In this document: positions 10,480-25,174 of the stretch, one piece after another
Position numbering within the stretch: the stretch's first letter is position 1
Layout of the letters: the number at the start of each line of letters is the position of its first letter
DNA from: Pyrocephalus nanus
Taxonomy: Eukaryota > Chordata > Aves > Passeriformes > Tyrannidae
Length of the DNA stretch: 64,000 bases
NCBI GenBank assembly: GCA_038380795.1
Contig: CM076259.1
Location: 78,189,724-78,253,723, forward strand
Direction of reading: 5' to 3'
Made by a program: the position numbers and the translations under genes
The notes under the pieces: model-generated
Database searches by the model: none
What the model was told of the DNA's origin: nothing
What the model saw: only the letters and a program-made list of their open reading frames with translations

Positions 10480-13400
10480 TGGTAGATGGCAAGGATTTTG
10501 TAAAAGGATGATGTTTGGTATCTAGTTAGTAGGTGAGCTGAGAAATGATCCATGCAGCTGAACAATGAAAGTTAATTTGGCATAATTTCCACTATTTTTT
10601 TGTTTGTTTCTTGAAACCAGGTCATGAAAAAGCAAGACGTGCGTGTCTGTAACTAGACAGTGTTTTAATAAGCTTTAAAAATTCTGTGCTGTTAGCAGCA
10701 AGATTAATAATGCTCCCTAGGAATGTTTTTAAGCTCCTATGGGCACGTGTATGCTCTAAGAGATGCTGAGAATGAAGAGCTTATATTTCTGCTCATTTAT
10801 TTACCTTTCATTGGAAAGTGGAGAAGAAAGCAGAAAGGCTAAGATGTTCATCCTCAGAAGACGGGAATTAAATGGTGAGCTTATACTCCTTAATTTTTGT
10901 TTTTCATAAATGAATGTCATAAATGTGTTTTTTGAAAGTATCTTACCTGGCTTGCATTTTTGGAGGAGATGTAAGTGCTATATGAAATATGCAGCTCGCC
11001 AACAAGTCAATTGGACTCCTGAGCCACACTTGAAACAAAATGCCAATTTTACCTACAGTTTTACTAGGTTTCCTGGTTTATGCAGTGGCATTTGAATGGC
11101 CTCTAGTAATTGTTTTTAGCAGGAAAAAAAAAAATCAAACAAAAATGAAAAACACAACCCAAAGCTCATTAGCACTGTATTTGGCATGCCATGAATCGTT
11201 AAATCTTTATATAAATGCAGAAGTAATTTGTGACAAACTAAATCCTTTCTTTTTTTGGAAAGACTTTCTTCTGACTTTTTGTTCATACTGCTGAGGTGCA
11301 ATGTGTTTTCCAAACACTGGATATTATTACCAGCACTGGGGCAGAACCAATTAATGTTTTAATTAAATATTATCTATAATCCTTGAGTGTCAGATACACT
11401 TAGTGGTGATAAGTGAATAAAATTAGGTGGAAAACAAAAGGCAATAAATAAATGCTTAGATAGGGTCTTTTTTACCTAAATTTTTTTAAACCTAGATTTG
11501 ATGCTAGTATGTGTTGCTCTCAAGTTGTTTCCTCATAAATTTTCCCAGTCCTTATCAGGGAAACATACTGCAGCCTTTTTATTTAGATCAGGCTTTGCTT
11601 TGAGAGTTAACTAATTGTTGAAGCCCAAGTGGGAAACTTTCTTGCACCTGGAAAATTAAGAAAGCAAAAGATGTCCGCATCCTTTCCCTGGTGGTTCTTC
11701 ACCTGCAAATTTGAACTGCAGTGGTAATAAAAGTTTTGTGGACCTCATTTTATGTGAGATCATTAAGCGACAGGAGAATTCAAGACTAGTTGCCCTTCAT
11801 AATTCAGGACACTGAAAGGTGCCATTTATAAGCTCGAAGTGCCTGCAGGAAGGCAAAACAGGCTTGTAAAACCCATACTTGAAACCCTGAAAGGGAACCG
11901 GTTTGTACTGCTGGCTGCAGCCTTGGAGTGGCAAAATTGCAAAGGTGGTAGGGATTTGGTTTAAAGAAACGAAAAAACACCTGCCTCTAATAGTTAATGT
12001 AACAGCCTGGATTTTCACACTTCTTGTGTTGACATCGCTTTTGTCCAAAATGACCCCAAAACATCCTGGGCAATGATACCAGTAAAAACCTTATCAGTTG
12101 TACTGCCCAGCTGTTGGACTTAGTATCTTTCTTGCTATAGCCCACTGTTTTGCTGAGCTGTTAATTTGGCCATAAAATAAGTTTTTCCTGACCTTTTAGT
12201 AATATTTTGCAACTGGTGACCTTTGCCCCTGATGTAGGCCAGGCACTTTGTAAGGGAGAGCTTTTGCCACCTTGTTGCTTGAGAAGGAGTAGCAGCATGC
12301 GCAACACTTGAAATGAAACGGGTGATATTCCGTCATACCCAGTCATAAAAGTGATTGTTGCAACTCTAAATGGGCAGCATAATCTGCAAAATTCACAATA
12401 TACTGCAGCTTTGTGGACTTAGAAAGCCTGAAAGGCAGCTCAAGGAAGCACTGAGCCCAGCGTTCGTTTTCAGAACAGGTACTGCTTTCCTCACCTGCTC
12501 CCCTGTTACTCCTCAAATAAGAGCTGGAGCCATAATTTTAAAGTTTACGACCAAAGTGTAGCTATTTCTACCTGGAATGAGGCATACGTATCTGTAATCT
12601 TAAATGGCTGGGGCTGAACTCTCCTAGTCCAGCCAACGTAAGCCAACTATTCGTGGTCACAATAACGTCCCATGACTGAAGTTACTTGGGTGCTCATTTG
12701 TGCCATCAAAGCCTAAATTCCAGTGAAGACAAGAGCTGACTGCTCATCAAGTCTGCCTGCAGCATCTTTGCTTTATTAATCTGTATTAGTTCCATTCCTG
12801 TGTGCTTATGCACACCAATTTTAGCAGCATCTGGCTATAGAGTGTGGTATCCAACCTGTCATCCCTCCTTTTGTCGATCACATAGGAGCTGGTGAAGCTC
12901 CAGCTGTGCTTCAGAAGTGTATTGATACTATTCCATGATATTTTCTGATGCTGTTTTTGTTACCTGGATTGATGTGCCTGTGGTCCCAGATGCTGCTCTG
13001 AGCTTAGTATGACCCCAGGAGTTTCGCAGGATCGACTGCAGGACTCAAACCTTTATATCCACTATTAAAAGACATTTATGTGACTGTTTACATTAGAGCC
13101 AGTTGCTTTGTTGCCTGTGCACATGCTGTTACTTGACAAAATTTAGTGGTTTTTTTTTTAATTTATGGTTAAAATGTGATGCATATACTTACTGGAGTAC
13201 CTTGCTCTGTGTAAATGGCCTGGCTGCCTTCAGATTTCTGCGGGAGAACGGGAGTTGGGGTTTTCTGGCTCTCTGTAGGGATGTGTCCATGGCAGCATTC
13301 CTGTTATTTCTATCTTTTGTTTGTAAAGGACATAAAGTTTCTAGATGGCATGTTGTCATTATATTTTTTAATGACATTTTGGGGGTATTTTTCATACAAG

Positions 13401-16400
13401 ATCCCTAATTTGCAATACATTTCTGGGTTTTGTGGGTTCCTTTATTTAGGCTTTATATATGAATGCATGCTTTGTGGGCTTATTGCCTTAAACATTCACT
13501 GACTTTTGTTAAATCTCTAGCAATACTAAAGTACTGAAGCTGCTTTGGGCTGGGTAACTACCAAATAATGCATTTGGAACACTAGAAGTATAAAATCTGT
13601 TTTCTTACTGACTGTTTTTTTTTTTTTTTTGAGAAGTTGATAGATGTGAAAACCATTTAACAGCTGGGATTTTTTTCTTCCTTTCCTGTTAAACTAAGCT
13701 ACTGAGGAAATCTTCCTACTGCTACATGCTGCAATATGTCAGAAACACCGCTATGTTATAGTTGCATCATTATCTAAAGGAAAAATTGAGTGTGGGTTTG
13801 AAGTCGACAAGTGATGAAAGTAGCCCTGAGGTTGTCAATTAGAAAGCCAGGGCCTGGAACTGATAAGTTAATGGCTAGTTCCCTTCACACCCCCTCGCTT
13901 TGCTGCCTGCTCCCGCCTCACCCTGCAGCAGCTTTACTGCTTGCAACAGAAACAAAAGGCTCCCATTGCTTTGTGTCCCAAAATTTATCTCACTGATATG
14001 ACTCACTTAAATTCTTGTCTGGTTGCAATGTTCTCAGTATGAACAGATAGTTAAACGAGGAGAAATGAGAGGTAACTGTTAGAAAATACAAACTCAAAAC
14101 CATCCCCCCCCCCCTCCTTTTTTTATTAGTTTGTTTATTTTTGTTTAAACGTTGAACAGTTAACACGGTTTTTTCAGAACATCATCTTGCAGTATACACA
14201 GCAAATTTAGCAGCAGTGCAAAATTTTAACTTCTACCGTATGTTTGTTTGCAAGTTTTAAAACCTGAAATTTAATGGCAGCCAGTTGGAATCCATGTGTT
14301 CTGTTAAAGGCAGAGGGCAACACATATGGGTTTTCCTGAAGGGAGACACTGGTTACCAAAGTTTATGATATAATGTAATATAATACAAAGTGTTTCTATT
14401 TGCTTGGGCAGGAGGGAATTAACGTGTTGGCATTTCTCCTAAGGAACACATGGGTTTAGATAAATAGATAAATTATGGAAAATAAAACCCAGAATTTATT
14501 CAGATTTTAATCATTCTTGGTGTTCTAAGTTGTGAGAACAACAGTAACTTTCTGTATAGAGCTTTAAACTAGTACTGGAAGTTCAGCCAGGCATTGTGCG
14601 AAAAAAACCATGTAATTCATCTTCAGTTTTTTAAACTTTAGGTACAGTGCAGGATTTTAGGGCTTGTAAAAATTTGCAGTTGGGCACACCCTCTGCAGCC
14701 TGAGGTTTCTGCTCGTGACACAGCGGCTTCAGTGACAATAAAAATCCAAGATTTTTTCCACATAGCCTTGTCTCAACCTAGAGCAGATGAATAATAATCA
14801 TGAGTTTGTGAAGGCAGTTTAATTTGTAAGCAGGTTCACATTTTTTACCCTTCTGGTAGTTTCACCATAACTAACAAACATCTATTGAGTCATAAACAAA
14901 CTGCAGTTGCTGCTTACCTGCCACAATCAAATGAAACAGGGTGCTCTGAGCATGGACCGCTGCTCGAGTCCCTCTGTCCTCCAGACAGATTTCAAAATAT
15001 GAAGTAAATATTTTTCTAGCTTCATTCACAGAACACGAGGTGTGATCATGTTAAACAACTCAGCATGGGATGGCACTCTCCCCTGATGTGCTAGCTTGGC
15101 CCAAGACCCACATGGCTGAGCTTTTCCAGGGCTTCACCAGAGAAGCAGTGTAGAAGAGGTAGTACATGATTTTCCAAAGGCACATGTTCCATCTGTGCCC
15201 TACTTTGACTTACTCCTTGAGATACATGTTTCACAGTACCCATAAATAATGAAAATCAATGACATTTTTAATCAGAGGCTTTGTTTTCTTACACATTGTG
15301 ACACTGGTGTTTCTACTGCTACAGGATAACCTGCTGTGGTGGCCTGCTGCAAGAGAGGTTGTCTCAAGATGAAGGGCATTGTATCTAGTTTAGCCTGGGT
15401 TGTTCAGATATCACACGTACCAGAAAGCATAATTCTGTGGTTTCCTCCTAAACTGATGCTGTCCTTGGTTTGCAGTTTTGTCTTTGCAGGAATCTTCTGT
15501 AGTTATTTTTTGAATGAAGTTCTGAAAAAAAAGTTAATGGCCTTGTGTCAACAAAGCTCATCTTCCAGGGGTATAGTCATCTCTGTCTGGATTTTTCTTT
15601 CTTAACCTCTTTCATATGCTTTTAAATACCTGTCAGGTATATAAAACAGGTATATAAACTGCAGGGCTGTTGTGCAAGATACATTCACGTGCTGTATGGA
15701 AGCCAGGCAACCAAATTTTGGTGAAGCCAATCACTGCTCTGCAAAAGGTAGATGGATGCCAAAAATCTCAATCCCTTTCAGTGGGTTGCTCCAGGATGCT
15801 GATCTCTGCTCATCTGGGTTCCCCCCACCCCCCTTTTGTTTTTGCTGTTGGTTAACTGCATTTTCTCACTCATGGTGCTCTTTCAGTCTGAGACCCTCTC
15901 TTGCCATGTGTTTCTTTACTTTTGTCATGCCTTGAGTATATCCATGTCTTTCTTTCGGCGTGGATGACTATTTGACATGTGTGCTGTCTGCTCACCAGTT
16001 TACACAAGTTACTTCCTTACTCCCACGGCATGAAACAGTGTGTGCTAAACAGTGCCCATCTTAGGGTAAAGGCTGTGGTGTTCTACAGAGAGGTTACAGG
16101 TTGAACTGGCCTTTTCCCCCCTTTCCCTGCCTAAGGAGGAAGAGTCTAATTTTAGGAGGAAAAGTTTCTTTCCTCCCTGCAAGGCTGGGACCATATAAAC
16201 TCTTCAGCTCTCTAGAAGTTTTGTTGGATTGGATCACTTCTGTCTCAAGGTATAGAAGCCTAGTGCCAGGGTTTTTGATGGTACGGAGCTTTCTCAGGCT
16301 AAAAATCAAAGGGGCTCCTTTCCACCCACATACTTTACTTTTTCTGACAAATAGAGCTGGAGCAGTGCTCCTTCCTTCCCATATGAGCATTCTCAAGCCC

Positions 16401-19400
16401 AAAACTCTTGCCTTGCTTCAAATGAATGTTGGAAAGAAAATGAAAATTGCTTACTAAAAAGTAGTGTGGCATTTCCTAATTGTTTTTCATTCCAATAGAG
16501 AACCTTAAAATAGGGAAAAGCTTGTCTAGATTCAGTAATTTGAAACATTTGGAATGGATAAAACCATGTCTTATACAAAAAGAATTAAAAAAAAAAAAAA
16601 AAAAGAGGAAAGGAAAACAGTGACAGAGTGATTGCACAAAGACATGTTCCTAGTGAGAAAGTTGACTTGACATTTCCAGTTTTTTAATTTCAAAAATAAA
16701 ATTGGAGTACTCTATTGTCTTTATGCAGTCATGATAGATTTTCTTTGAGTATATCTGAAATTATATAACAGAGCTCAGTTAAGTCAACTTTGTCTTTAAT
16801 GTCACTCTTATCATCTAAGACATATTTATTAGCAGGATTTCATCCCACAGGAACTCAGCCCACTGAACAAAATAAACCAGAAAAGGAATATGCTGTCAAA
16901 GGGCTGCAATTCTTCGGGCAGCTGTTGGATTTTTAAAATCAACTTCTTTGACCACTTTTGCCTGGAAAATGATCTATTAACATTAAAACACAACTGATAA
17001 ATGTCAGAATATAAAAAATGAAAATAAAAGACATGATGATTTAGGTTTTTTACTGTATTATTTATTATTATGACTGTATAAAATGACATATTCATTATGC
17101 AATGATAATGGGAAAATTATATGGTTTCGAACCAAGTGTAAACTTGTTGGGGGAAACCAGTAAAAGTTTGAACCTTTTTGGTACTTTAGACTGCAGATAT
17201 GTTGAGAGGCCTTGACTTCAGAGACTGGAATATTCACCTCCCTGCCTGATGGATCTGTTGCAATGCCTGACGGGGTCTGCAGTGTGGAGTGTGGTGTCTG
17301 CAGGATGTCTTCACTCGACAACCATGAAGGGAATTAGTTTAGCAGAGAAAGACACCGAAGATTTTTAACACTTTAGACACTGCCTGTTTCTTTTTCAGAC
17401 CACTTCCAGCCTGTTTTGCAACTGATAAAAATATATATGTTTTGGCATTTTTATATAAAATATTTGAGATGTAGGTGTTGCTGCTTTCTGCCACTAGTAA
17501 TGGTAACGCTGGCAGATTCCTCAATTAAAAAAAAAAAATCTGGAACTAAATGATAAGCAAAGAGCTGAACCCTGAGTTGATGCAATGGCAAAAACTTTGT
17601 GATCAAGAAATAAATAAGAAAAACGGTTTTCAGAATTTCTGCTGAGTGTATTTTTTTCCTAAAAACTCATCTATTAAAATTATGCCATGGCCTGAGCTTA
17701 CTGTAGTCTGCTTAAGTTATCAACCCTTCCCAACAAAGTAGAAACAGTGCTTCCAGGATGTGGATCAAACCATTCAGCTGATGAAAGTCAATGCCTAAAC
17801 TCTGGAAACCCGAAGTGTTTGAAGTACTGTGTTGGCCTTTGAGATCAATAGCCTCCTCTGCAACTACCAAGAGAATATTTTCTTCAATATATTCAATTAG
17901 CTGAGTTAAATGACTAATTTATTCAAACTTGACCAAATGGGAGTTGAAAGAAGCAGAAAAGCTTGTTCTTCTATACCAATCTGTGAATAAAAGCTAATTA
18001 TGAGAGGATTAGGTTTGCTAACACTGTAATATTGAAGGATATTAAGACAAAATACTAGATTGCTGCTAATTCTAGCTAATACCAAGTTATTTTAATAGAT
18101 CAATATTTAAATCTAATCACAATTTTTTTAGAAGTCTAGCCTCTTTCAGATAGCGTTATGCAAGAGAAAAACTGTCTCATTACATTTTAAGTTGCATTTG
18201 TTTCCATCCAAAGAAACATAAATCATAAGTAAACACAAAGGGATCAACTAGTAAATAAGAATTGTGCCATACATGATTTTCTAACAAAAACAGTAAAATT
18301 AATCTGAAAAAAATGTATAATGAGGTATAGAAAAGTTTAAATATATATCAGCAGAGCTACTCTGTCCTTCTGGCTAGCAATAAGAAGTGCCAAATTTAGT
18401 GTAAAAGCTATATTTAGTTACAAAGCAACATACTTTAGTGGTTACAAACTGAGAATTAACCTTTCTCCAAGAAAATAACTAAAACCTTTAAATGGGTAAA
18501 CAAGATTCAAATTAATTATTTAACTCAAGGTTCCCACTTTGTAGTTTAATTCAAAGATAAGTAGTTTGAAAGATTTAATTCTGCTGAAAGCAATCAATAA
18601 CTGAGTACGTACAAGTGAACATAAATATCAATGCAAGCTTAACGTAAGTGTTCAGAAATTCAGCCAAGAGTGCGATGTCAAGAAAATGTGAAGATACAGT
18701 TTTCAATCCTGTCCATAAACATTTGGTATATGGGACACCCCACAATGAAATTTAATTACCTCTTCTGCTGATAGGATCATGAGAAAAACTGCTTCAGGCA
18801 CCAGCAGAATGAGGTACGGAGGACAGGATGGAGAGTGTCTCGGTCACCATGTCTTTGCTACAAAGATTCTGAGTCCTGCTGCTGTTAGTCCTTGGTGTCT
18901 CAAACAGACACCATTGTGATTCCTCTCCATCTGCTGGTCATGTTGGAAGCTGTTCCTGTAAAGTTCATAACCTTTCATAAAATTGCTTAGAAAAAACACT
19001 GCTCTCTGAGCTAACTATTCAAAATGTCAGTTTGGCAGTTCCCCCACAAACAGAGTCCGCCAGTGGTGCTGAGTTTCTGGGAGGTGGTCCTTCTCCAGCG
19101 GTTTACTTGATAGTGGGGCTTGGCTGACTCTTCTCCTCCTAGTCGGGATGAACAGCCAGGGCAGTAGAAACAAGTGGTTGGTGCAGGCTGCCAGACCAAG
19201 AAGCAAAATCTTGGGGTGCTCCAACATTGTAATATTTCTGCTGCTGTGTGCTTGGGTATCTTCTTTAGGTTTTAAGCTCTCATGAACATGGGTTCCTCAT
19301 CTTCAGCAGATCCACAAGGCCTGCTGAAGCAACTTAACAGCTGACCTGCTTAAGTAACCTGCTGTGTAACTTAGAAGTCACCTATTAGTAAGTAGAAAAG

Positions 19401-22400
19401 GAATTTATGATTGAAAATTTTGCTGGATATAATGGCCCGTTTCCCCAGATCCCTGTTCTCCTCGCAGTTATTTCCCAAGGCAGCACTGTATGTGTTGTCT
19501 GTATGTTCTGTCTCCAGGAGCCTCCTGCTAAGCACTTGCTTCTCTAGTGGACAAGCCCAGGAGAGGATTTGTCTTAATTGGCCACCCAACCCACTGCTCA
19601 CTGCTGGAGGCACAGGGATGTAGCTAAGACCGGTGTGTGATGGATGAAGAACATAGATGATCATGTTTGCATCCCCAAAACTACTAAGATGAACAGACTG
19701 TGTGCTCATCCCAGCCTCAGTTCCTCTCTGCATGATCTGCAGTCTCCCTCACTGGACTCTGGGGTCCACAACTCTGCTTGGGCATTCACCGGGACAGGGA
19801 TGAGGCTTTATGTGTTCATTGAGCTGTAACAGCCAGTGTAAAGGATGCTGAGATAAAGGCTGCATGTTACCTGCCCTATTTGTCTGTCCAGGGTCCAAAT
19901 TTTTAAATATGCTATTTCTATTTCTTTGTAGTACCTTTCAAGTGAAAATCCAGGTTTTGCCATCAGATGCATCCACTGTGAAAGATTAGCAGAGTGTTTA
20001 GGTTTTCACGGACTGATTTTCAGGGTAACTTGGACCTTTTTTTTTTTTTTTTCTGTGATGTTTCTAAAACTGGCAGAAGAAGAACTTTTTTATAAGCCTG
20101 CATATGCCACAAAGAGTATTTTAAAATACAGATTTTTTTTTTTAATCTTTAAGCATGTTTAATGCTTGTATAAGGTGCCAGATTTTAATTACAGTTGGCA
20201 TTTATAAGCGTGGTGCTGGCAATGGCAACCATCTTGCTGAAAAAAGGCATAAATTTTGACACTGGCAATATGGGAACCCAGCATATGAGATTGTAAACCT
20301 CATTGCTTTCTGTTTTAATATGATGGTTTAAGGGAAGGACTTTTAACAGTTAATATTTAACTAGAACATTTAGGGTTTGATATAAAGTTGTTCTAATTTC
20401 AAACTATTTACTAATTTAGGTCCTATCAAAGATCAGTTTAGGTAATAACTTTCTATTAAATAGCCTTTAAATAAGCATGCTTAAAGTAGGGAAAATAAGA
20501 TGCTTCATTACAAGAAATGAGGTTGGCATCTACCAGGTTTTCCATTAAGTTCCAGGTCACAGACAAATAAAGGAAGTATGTTAGGAAAAAAAACCTTTTT
20601 AAAAATAATTAGGGAGATGTCTGTTTTGTTCACCAGATGGAAAATCAGTAGTTGTGGGTGGTCTGTGCTGGATGGGGCATCTCACAATTGGCAGAACTAT
20701 GCCTTTAACTTTTAAAGTCCTGGGACAAAATGTGAAAGTAATTGACTGTTCCGAATGCTCTCTCTCTCTGGATACCTAGCATGCTTTTAAAACCAAGATT
20801 TGGTGAGTTTCTGACTTTTTTTTTTGTAAGAACGCTCAAGCAGTTGTGTCTGGTATTAGGCCAGTTGGGTGTATTTTTGGTAGCTGTTTAGTGGGGCTGT
20901 TGTCTTTTGTGTTTACGCCTGCGTGTGCCTGGACCTGCATGCACACAACTGAAATGCCATAGCTTTATAATTCTCCATTTGCTCATGAGTTTCATAATAT
21001 TGACAGTGTTTGCTGTGTTCAGGGGATATGTAGCTGTTGGTTAACATAATTCGTTTCTGTCCTTTAGTTCATTCTGGTTTAAGGAATTTAAATCTATCCA
21101 TTTGCCAAAATACTAAAGAAAACAAAATTGCAACCTTATTTTCAGAAACAAGAAGAAAATTCCTGTTTTAAAACAATGCAGCTGTTTGAAAAAGTATTAA
21201 AAATCCATCGTAGGTTTTTTTTTTTTATGTGAATAAATAAATACAAATGTGCATGTGTGGATAGTATGTGTATAGATATGCATATTAAATATGGTCATTT
21301 ATGAATGTGTTGGCATCGTCTTGGTGCAGTTTGTAACTTAGCTTGCTGTTCCAGAACTCATACTTTATAATTTCCAGATTAATTTGAGAAAACAGTATTT
21401 CAAATGTGGAAGATAGGTTAGAAAATCCTTGTATTTGAATCAAGAATAACAGATTTTATTATCTGAACTGCCATAAGAATGTATTCTGTTCAGTAGTGAC
21501 CTCTCAAAGAATGAGACAACCCATTTGCAGCATAGGAGGCAATTGCTTTATATTTACCTTACTTTATAGACAATTTTTTTGCAGTTATCTATATGAATGG
21601 TCACAGAGAATTGTATGCGTGTATTATATCTATATTGTAGCTTGTGTTAAACTGATCCCCACTCTTACTATGTAGAAGCATTCTTGAAGATAAGTGAGGC
21701 ACTCAACTTAGTGCCTTCTTTGTAAAATCCCTTTTGCTATGCATGACATGTACTCTGTATTTTTTTCCTTGCAGTAAATTATAAAGCTTTTTTCTTTCCA
21801 TGAATCTCCTTCCAAGAAAACACATGCAGCCTAATAACACTCGCCTTGAGAACCATGCATTGCCTCCACTACAAAGCCGTGTTTTCATTGAAGAGATAAT
21901 TATAATATGGTTTAATGTTCTTGTCAACCCTGAAACACTGTCCCTAAAGAGTGCTATTCTGGTGGATGTCTTTTTGAAGAGAGCTGAATGTGGCTAAGAG
22001 AACATACACATAGCCACACACTTTTCTGATAAACCAGGGCAGATTTTTAATACAATAAATGCTCTCTGAAAAGAATTTTACATTTTCTAAGATGCTAATT
22101 CAGAACTGCTTCTTCTGCCAGATTCCACTTTTAATAATACGGAAAATTTGCTTGAATTTATTTATTTTACCTTCTTCTCTCCCCATCCCCCGTTATATTT
22201 ATATACTTTAAATCCATACGAGAACATAAACTCACAATAGTAATTAGAATGTTTTTAATGTGCTTTGAGGCACAGACTTCAGATGAGTGAAAAAGCCCAA
22301 ACTGGAACACAAATGGTTCTTCCCAGGCAGCAAACACACTTGGCTGTTGATATGCTGTAATTTTCTGCTTTACTTAGTAAAAACAGCAATTACTTATTTG

Positions 22401-22440
22401 TTCCGTATCCCCCCCAGCACAGATGCTCCTCAGTCTGTCC
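10480..22440. other. long AT-rich non-coding stretch
   Basis: About 12 kb holds no gene that I can support. The visible items are simple: T-runs near 13617-13630, C-runs near 14104-14114, an A-run at 16587-16604, and T-runs at 20037-20052 and near 20818-20826. The longest frames (118 codons on plus and 102 on minus at about 16.1-16.4 kb) lie antisense to each other and show no family signature. No tRNA, rRNA or CR1 copy was noticed. Confidence 0.5.
16587..16604. repeat. poly(A) run of 18
   Basis: An uninterrupted run of 18 A follows AGAATT and precedes GAGGAAAGG. No recognisable retroposed body precedes it. Confidence 0.9.
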
Positions 22441-22770
22441 ATTTTCTGAGCACCAAGCAGGCTGCGTGCGCGGGGATGCCTGTGCACGCATTCTAGTGCA
22501 AAGCAAGTCGAGTTTTCCCCTTGCACGCTGCACTGTTAACAGCATTTATTTGCCACTGATGCTCCTTTACCACCAGCCCAAGACAATGGTGTGCTGGAGG
22601 CGGCCGTGGCTGTGAAGGTCTCGCTTTTAGCTGTCTCTCCTGCTGATGGCAAACATTTCCAGGTGCAGCTTTGCCAAGTGTCGAGCTGACCTTACAAAGC
22701 AGAGTGAGGGATACATAAAAGCCAGGCGATCATACCAGTTAAGACTGAAGTCCAGTCAAACAAATCTTTA
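22440..22770. promoter_or_regulatory. candidate conserved non-coding element
   Basis: About 330 bp of balanced-composition, non-repetitive sequence lies within AT-rich DNA. It has retained CpGs (TGCGTGCGCGGGG near 22460, GGCGGCCGTGG near 22600) and E-box words such as CAGGTG. It has no coding frame and no known repeat landmarks. The call rests on composition alone. Confidence 0.25.
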
Positions 22771-23089
22771 ACATTGTTTTTTGCTGTATTGCATTTTGTG
22801 GTCGTCTGGTGGGTTGTCAGCAGTGTCTGATGCTGCTAAAAGCTATGCAGTCTGAAGCAAAAAGGCTTTCAGGGAAATTAAATCACAGGCTGGCTGAAGG
22901 CAGTGCAAAATTCCCCTTGGCTTCAGGCCGTCTGGGATTTCCCCCTCAGTTGCAAAGCCCATTTAAAGCCTGCCGCACCACAAAAACTGAATGTGACCAA
23001 AAAAACCCCTGAAAACCTAAGAACAACACAACTCTTTCACTCCTCCTACAACTGTTAGTATATTCAGGGAATTGTGTGGCTCAGCACAA

Positions 23090-23335
23090 TGCAACCTGAC
23101 GCTGAATCAGGTGCTTGGGATCTTGAATTTAATATCTAATTATTTTTAAGACCTACTATTAAATGAGGAATATGAGTAAATAGTTAATTAATGAATGGTA
23201 TTTTATTAAGAATTTAATTAGCATAATTCTGGAGAGACAGTATAAAAGAAATACAGTCTCTGCAAAAGCGTATAATTTGAATCTTCATTACACTCATCAT
23301 TTGCAATGGATTAGCTTGCTCTGAAGTCAATGGGA
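23090..23335. promoter_or_regulatory. candidate AT-rich conserved element
   Basis: About 245 bp packs many TAAT and ATTA homeodomain cores (ATCTAATTATT, AGTTAATTAATG, TTTAATTAGC) together with CATTTGCAATGG and a GACAG/CTGTC-type MEIS-like word. No open frame or repeat is recognised. The AT content alone raises the chance of such words, so confidence is low. Confidence 0.2.
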
Positions 23336-24009
23336 TTTATTTTTTTTTTTTTCTTGAGGAGGAAATACAGATTAAGGCCTTAATATTGTAAATAATCTCT
23401 CTAGAGAAACTTTTCACTGCAAAAACTTCCTCATTAGGCAAGTGTTAAAACATTTCTGATGCTGCACAGTTTAAAAGTATCCTTGAGATTTTTACCCACA
23501 GGTTTATAAATTCGAGAGATAGCCAACATTCAAAGAATAAGCAAGAGTTTCTGGCAGAACTGACATTTTACCGTCATATCAAGTATGTTTCCCTCACCAT
23601 TTTTCTTTCCATTTTTTTAGCGGAAGAAAAAGGTATCCTAAAAATCAAAATCTCAGTTAATGAACGTAGATCCTAAGTGGCATGAAAAGAAATTAAAAAT
23701 GCCGATTTCCCATTGCCCCTTCTTTTCATAGCTTTGAATTTGTTAGTACACACACTATTTTAGAGTTTACTATCTTTTCCCAAGATATGCTGTGTTCCTA
23801 CCTAATCTTCTTATGCAACTCAGCATCTAATATTTTGATGGATGCTGCTTCATTTAAGTCTTGGGTTTGGGGTTGTTTGGGCTTTTTTACTAAACTACCT
23901 CTTTTCTTTTTTGAACAAAAAACCCTACTGTGGGATTAAATATTTGATAAAAACATATTAGACTTTGCCAATAAGTGAAGATACATTAGTTTGGTAATTT
24001 TATTTCCTC

Positions 24010-24032
24010 TTTTTTTTTTTTTTTTTTTTTTT
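24010..24032. repeat. poly(T) run of 23
   Basis: An uninterrupted run of 23 T is followed by CCCCCAGG. The combination mimics a very strong splice acceptor on the plus strand, but reading frames downstream close quickly or depend on an unusual exon. Confidence 0.9.
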
Positions 24033-25174
24033 CCCCCAGGCTATGTAATCAATTTATTTAAAAAAACCCAAACTTTCTTTTGTTTTAGCTATGATGATGT
24101 AATATATAAATCCATTGCCACATTAGATGCTGCAGCGATCACAGCTAAGGCTCAGTGATCTTTGTCCAAAAGAGAAAGACTCTCCTCTCCTCTCTGACAA
24201 AGATTGTGAGGAGGGACACTTCCAGGCAGCCCATTTTGTGCAGTCCTCCTCCTGCTGCCCAGAGGCACTCTTGTCCACACAAATGTTCCTGCTCTGCTCT
24301 TAACATATCCTTAATATTCCACTCGCCTTTTCTATGGACTATTGCAGATAAGGAATTATTAAGCTTTAAATATCCCCTCGCTGTTTTATTTAAAGTAATC
24401 TTGATTTTTAACACCTAATGTTTTTGAAGTCACTTCATTTCCAGTTCACATCCAAATGTTGAGACAGAGAGAGAAACTGCGTGGAAGGCTGCATTGTTGA
24501 ATGCTGTTGACCAAATCTTGTTTAAGTGGGAAAATACTCACTTTGACCCCGTTTCCTCTGGAAATTCCCATTGGTTTCATACTATTGTCATGAAATGTAA
24601 ACTGATTCATTAGTATTTTGTTGCCTTTTAAAAGACTGGAGCAAAATTTTGATGATGTTCTCTTTTGATATTATTAACATTTTTTTCTTTTATGATTCTG
24701 GCATTCTTTCAGCCTCTGTATCTCCCTGCATACAGCATTCTTAGAGGTCTTTTTTTATAAGACGAGACTGCAAAGACTTGCAACAGGTCAAAGCAGCTTC
24801 ATTAAGGCTGGAAAGTAAAATATTCAGGAGTTGGGAAACATCAAAATTAAGACAGCTGAGGCAGTTGAAGTTCAGCCCCTTTATACATTTGCATGATAGC
24901 ATAGTCTTTTAAAATCAGGATCATACGCAGGTTTTTCCACGGGGCCCCCCTGCCTCAGTTAGCAAACAGGATGGACGATGCTGAGTTAATGAGCAGTTAT
25001 TCAATATTTTGTTTTCTCCTAATTTTTCAATGTGTAGCCCTAGGCCTTATTTACTGCACACTATTGAAACCCTGCTGTGAAGACAGAATTGTTAATTTCC
25101 TCATGAGCTTTTCTATGGCACTTATTGCTATAAATATCTGAATGCTTAGCAAACATTAATTAATTTATCTTCAG

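Noticed and set aside
24010..24040. T23 plus CCCCCAG as a splice acceptor
   Set aside because: It looks ideal because of the homopolymer, but two of the three downstream frames stop within a few codons and the third is supported better by the acceptor at 24087-24088.
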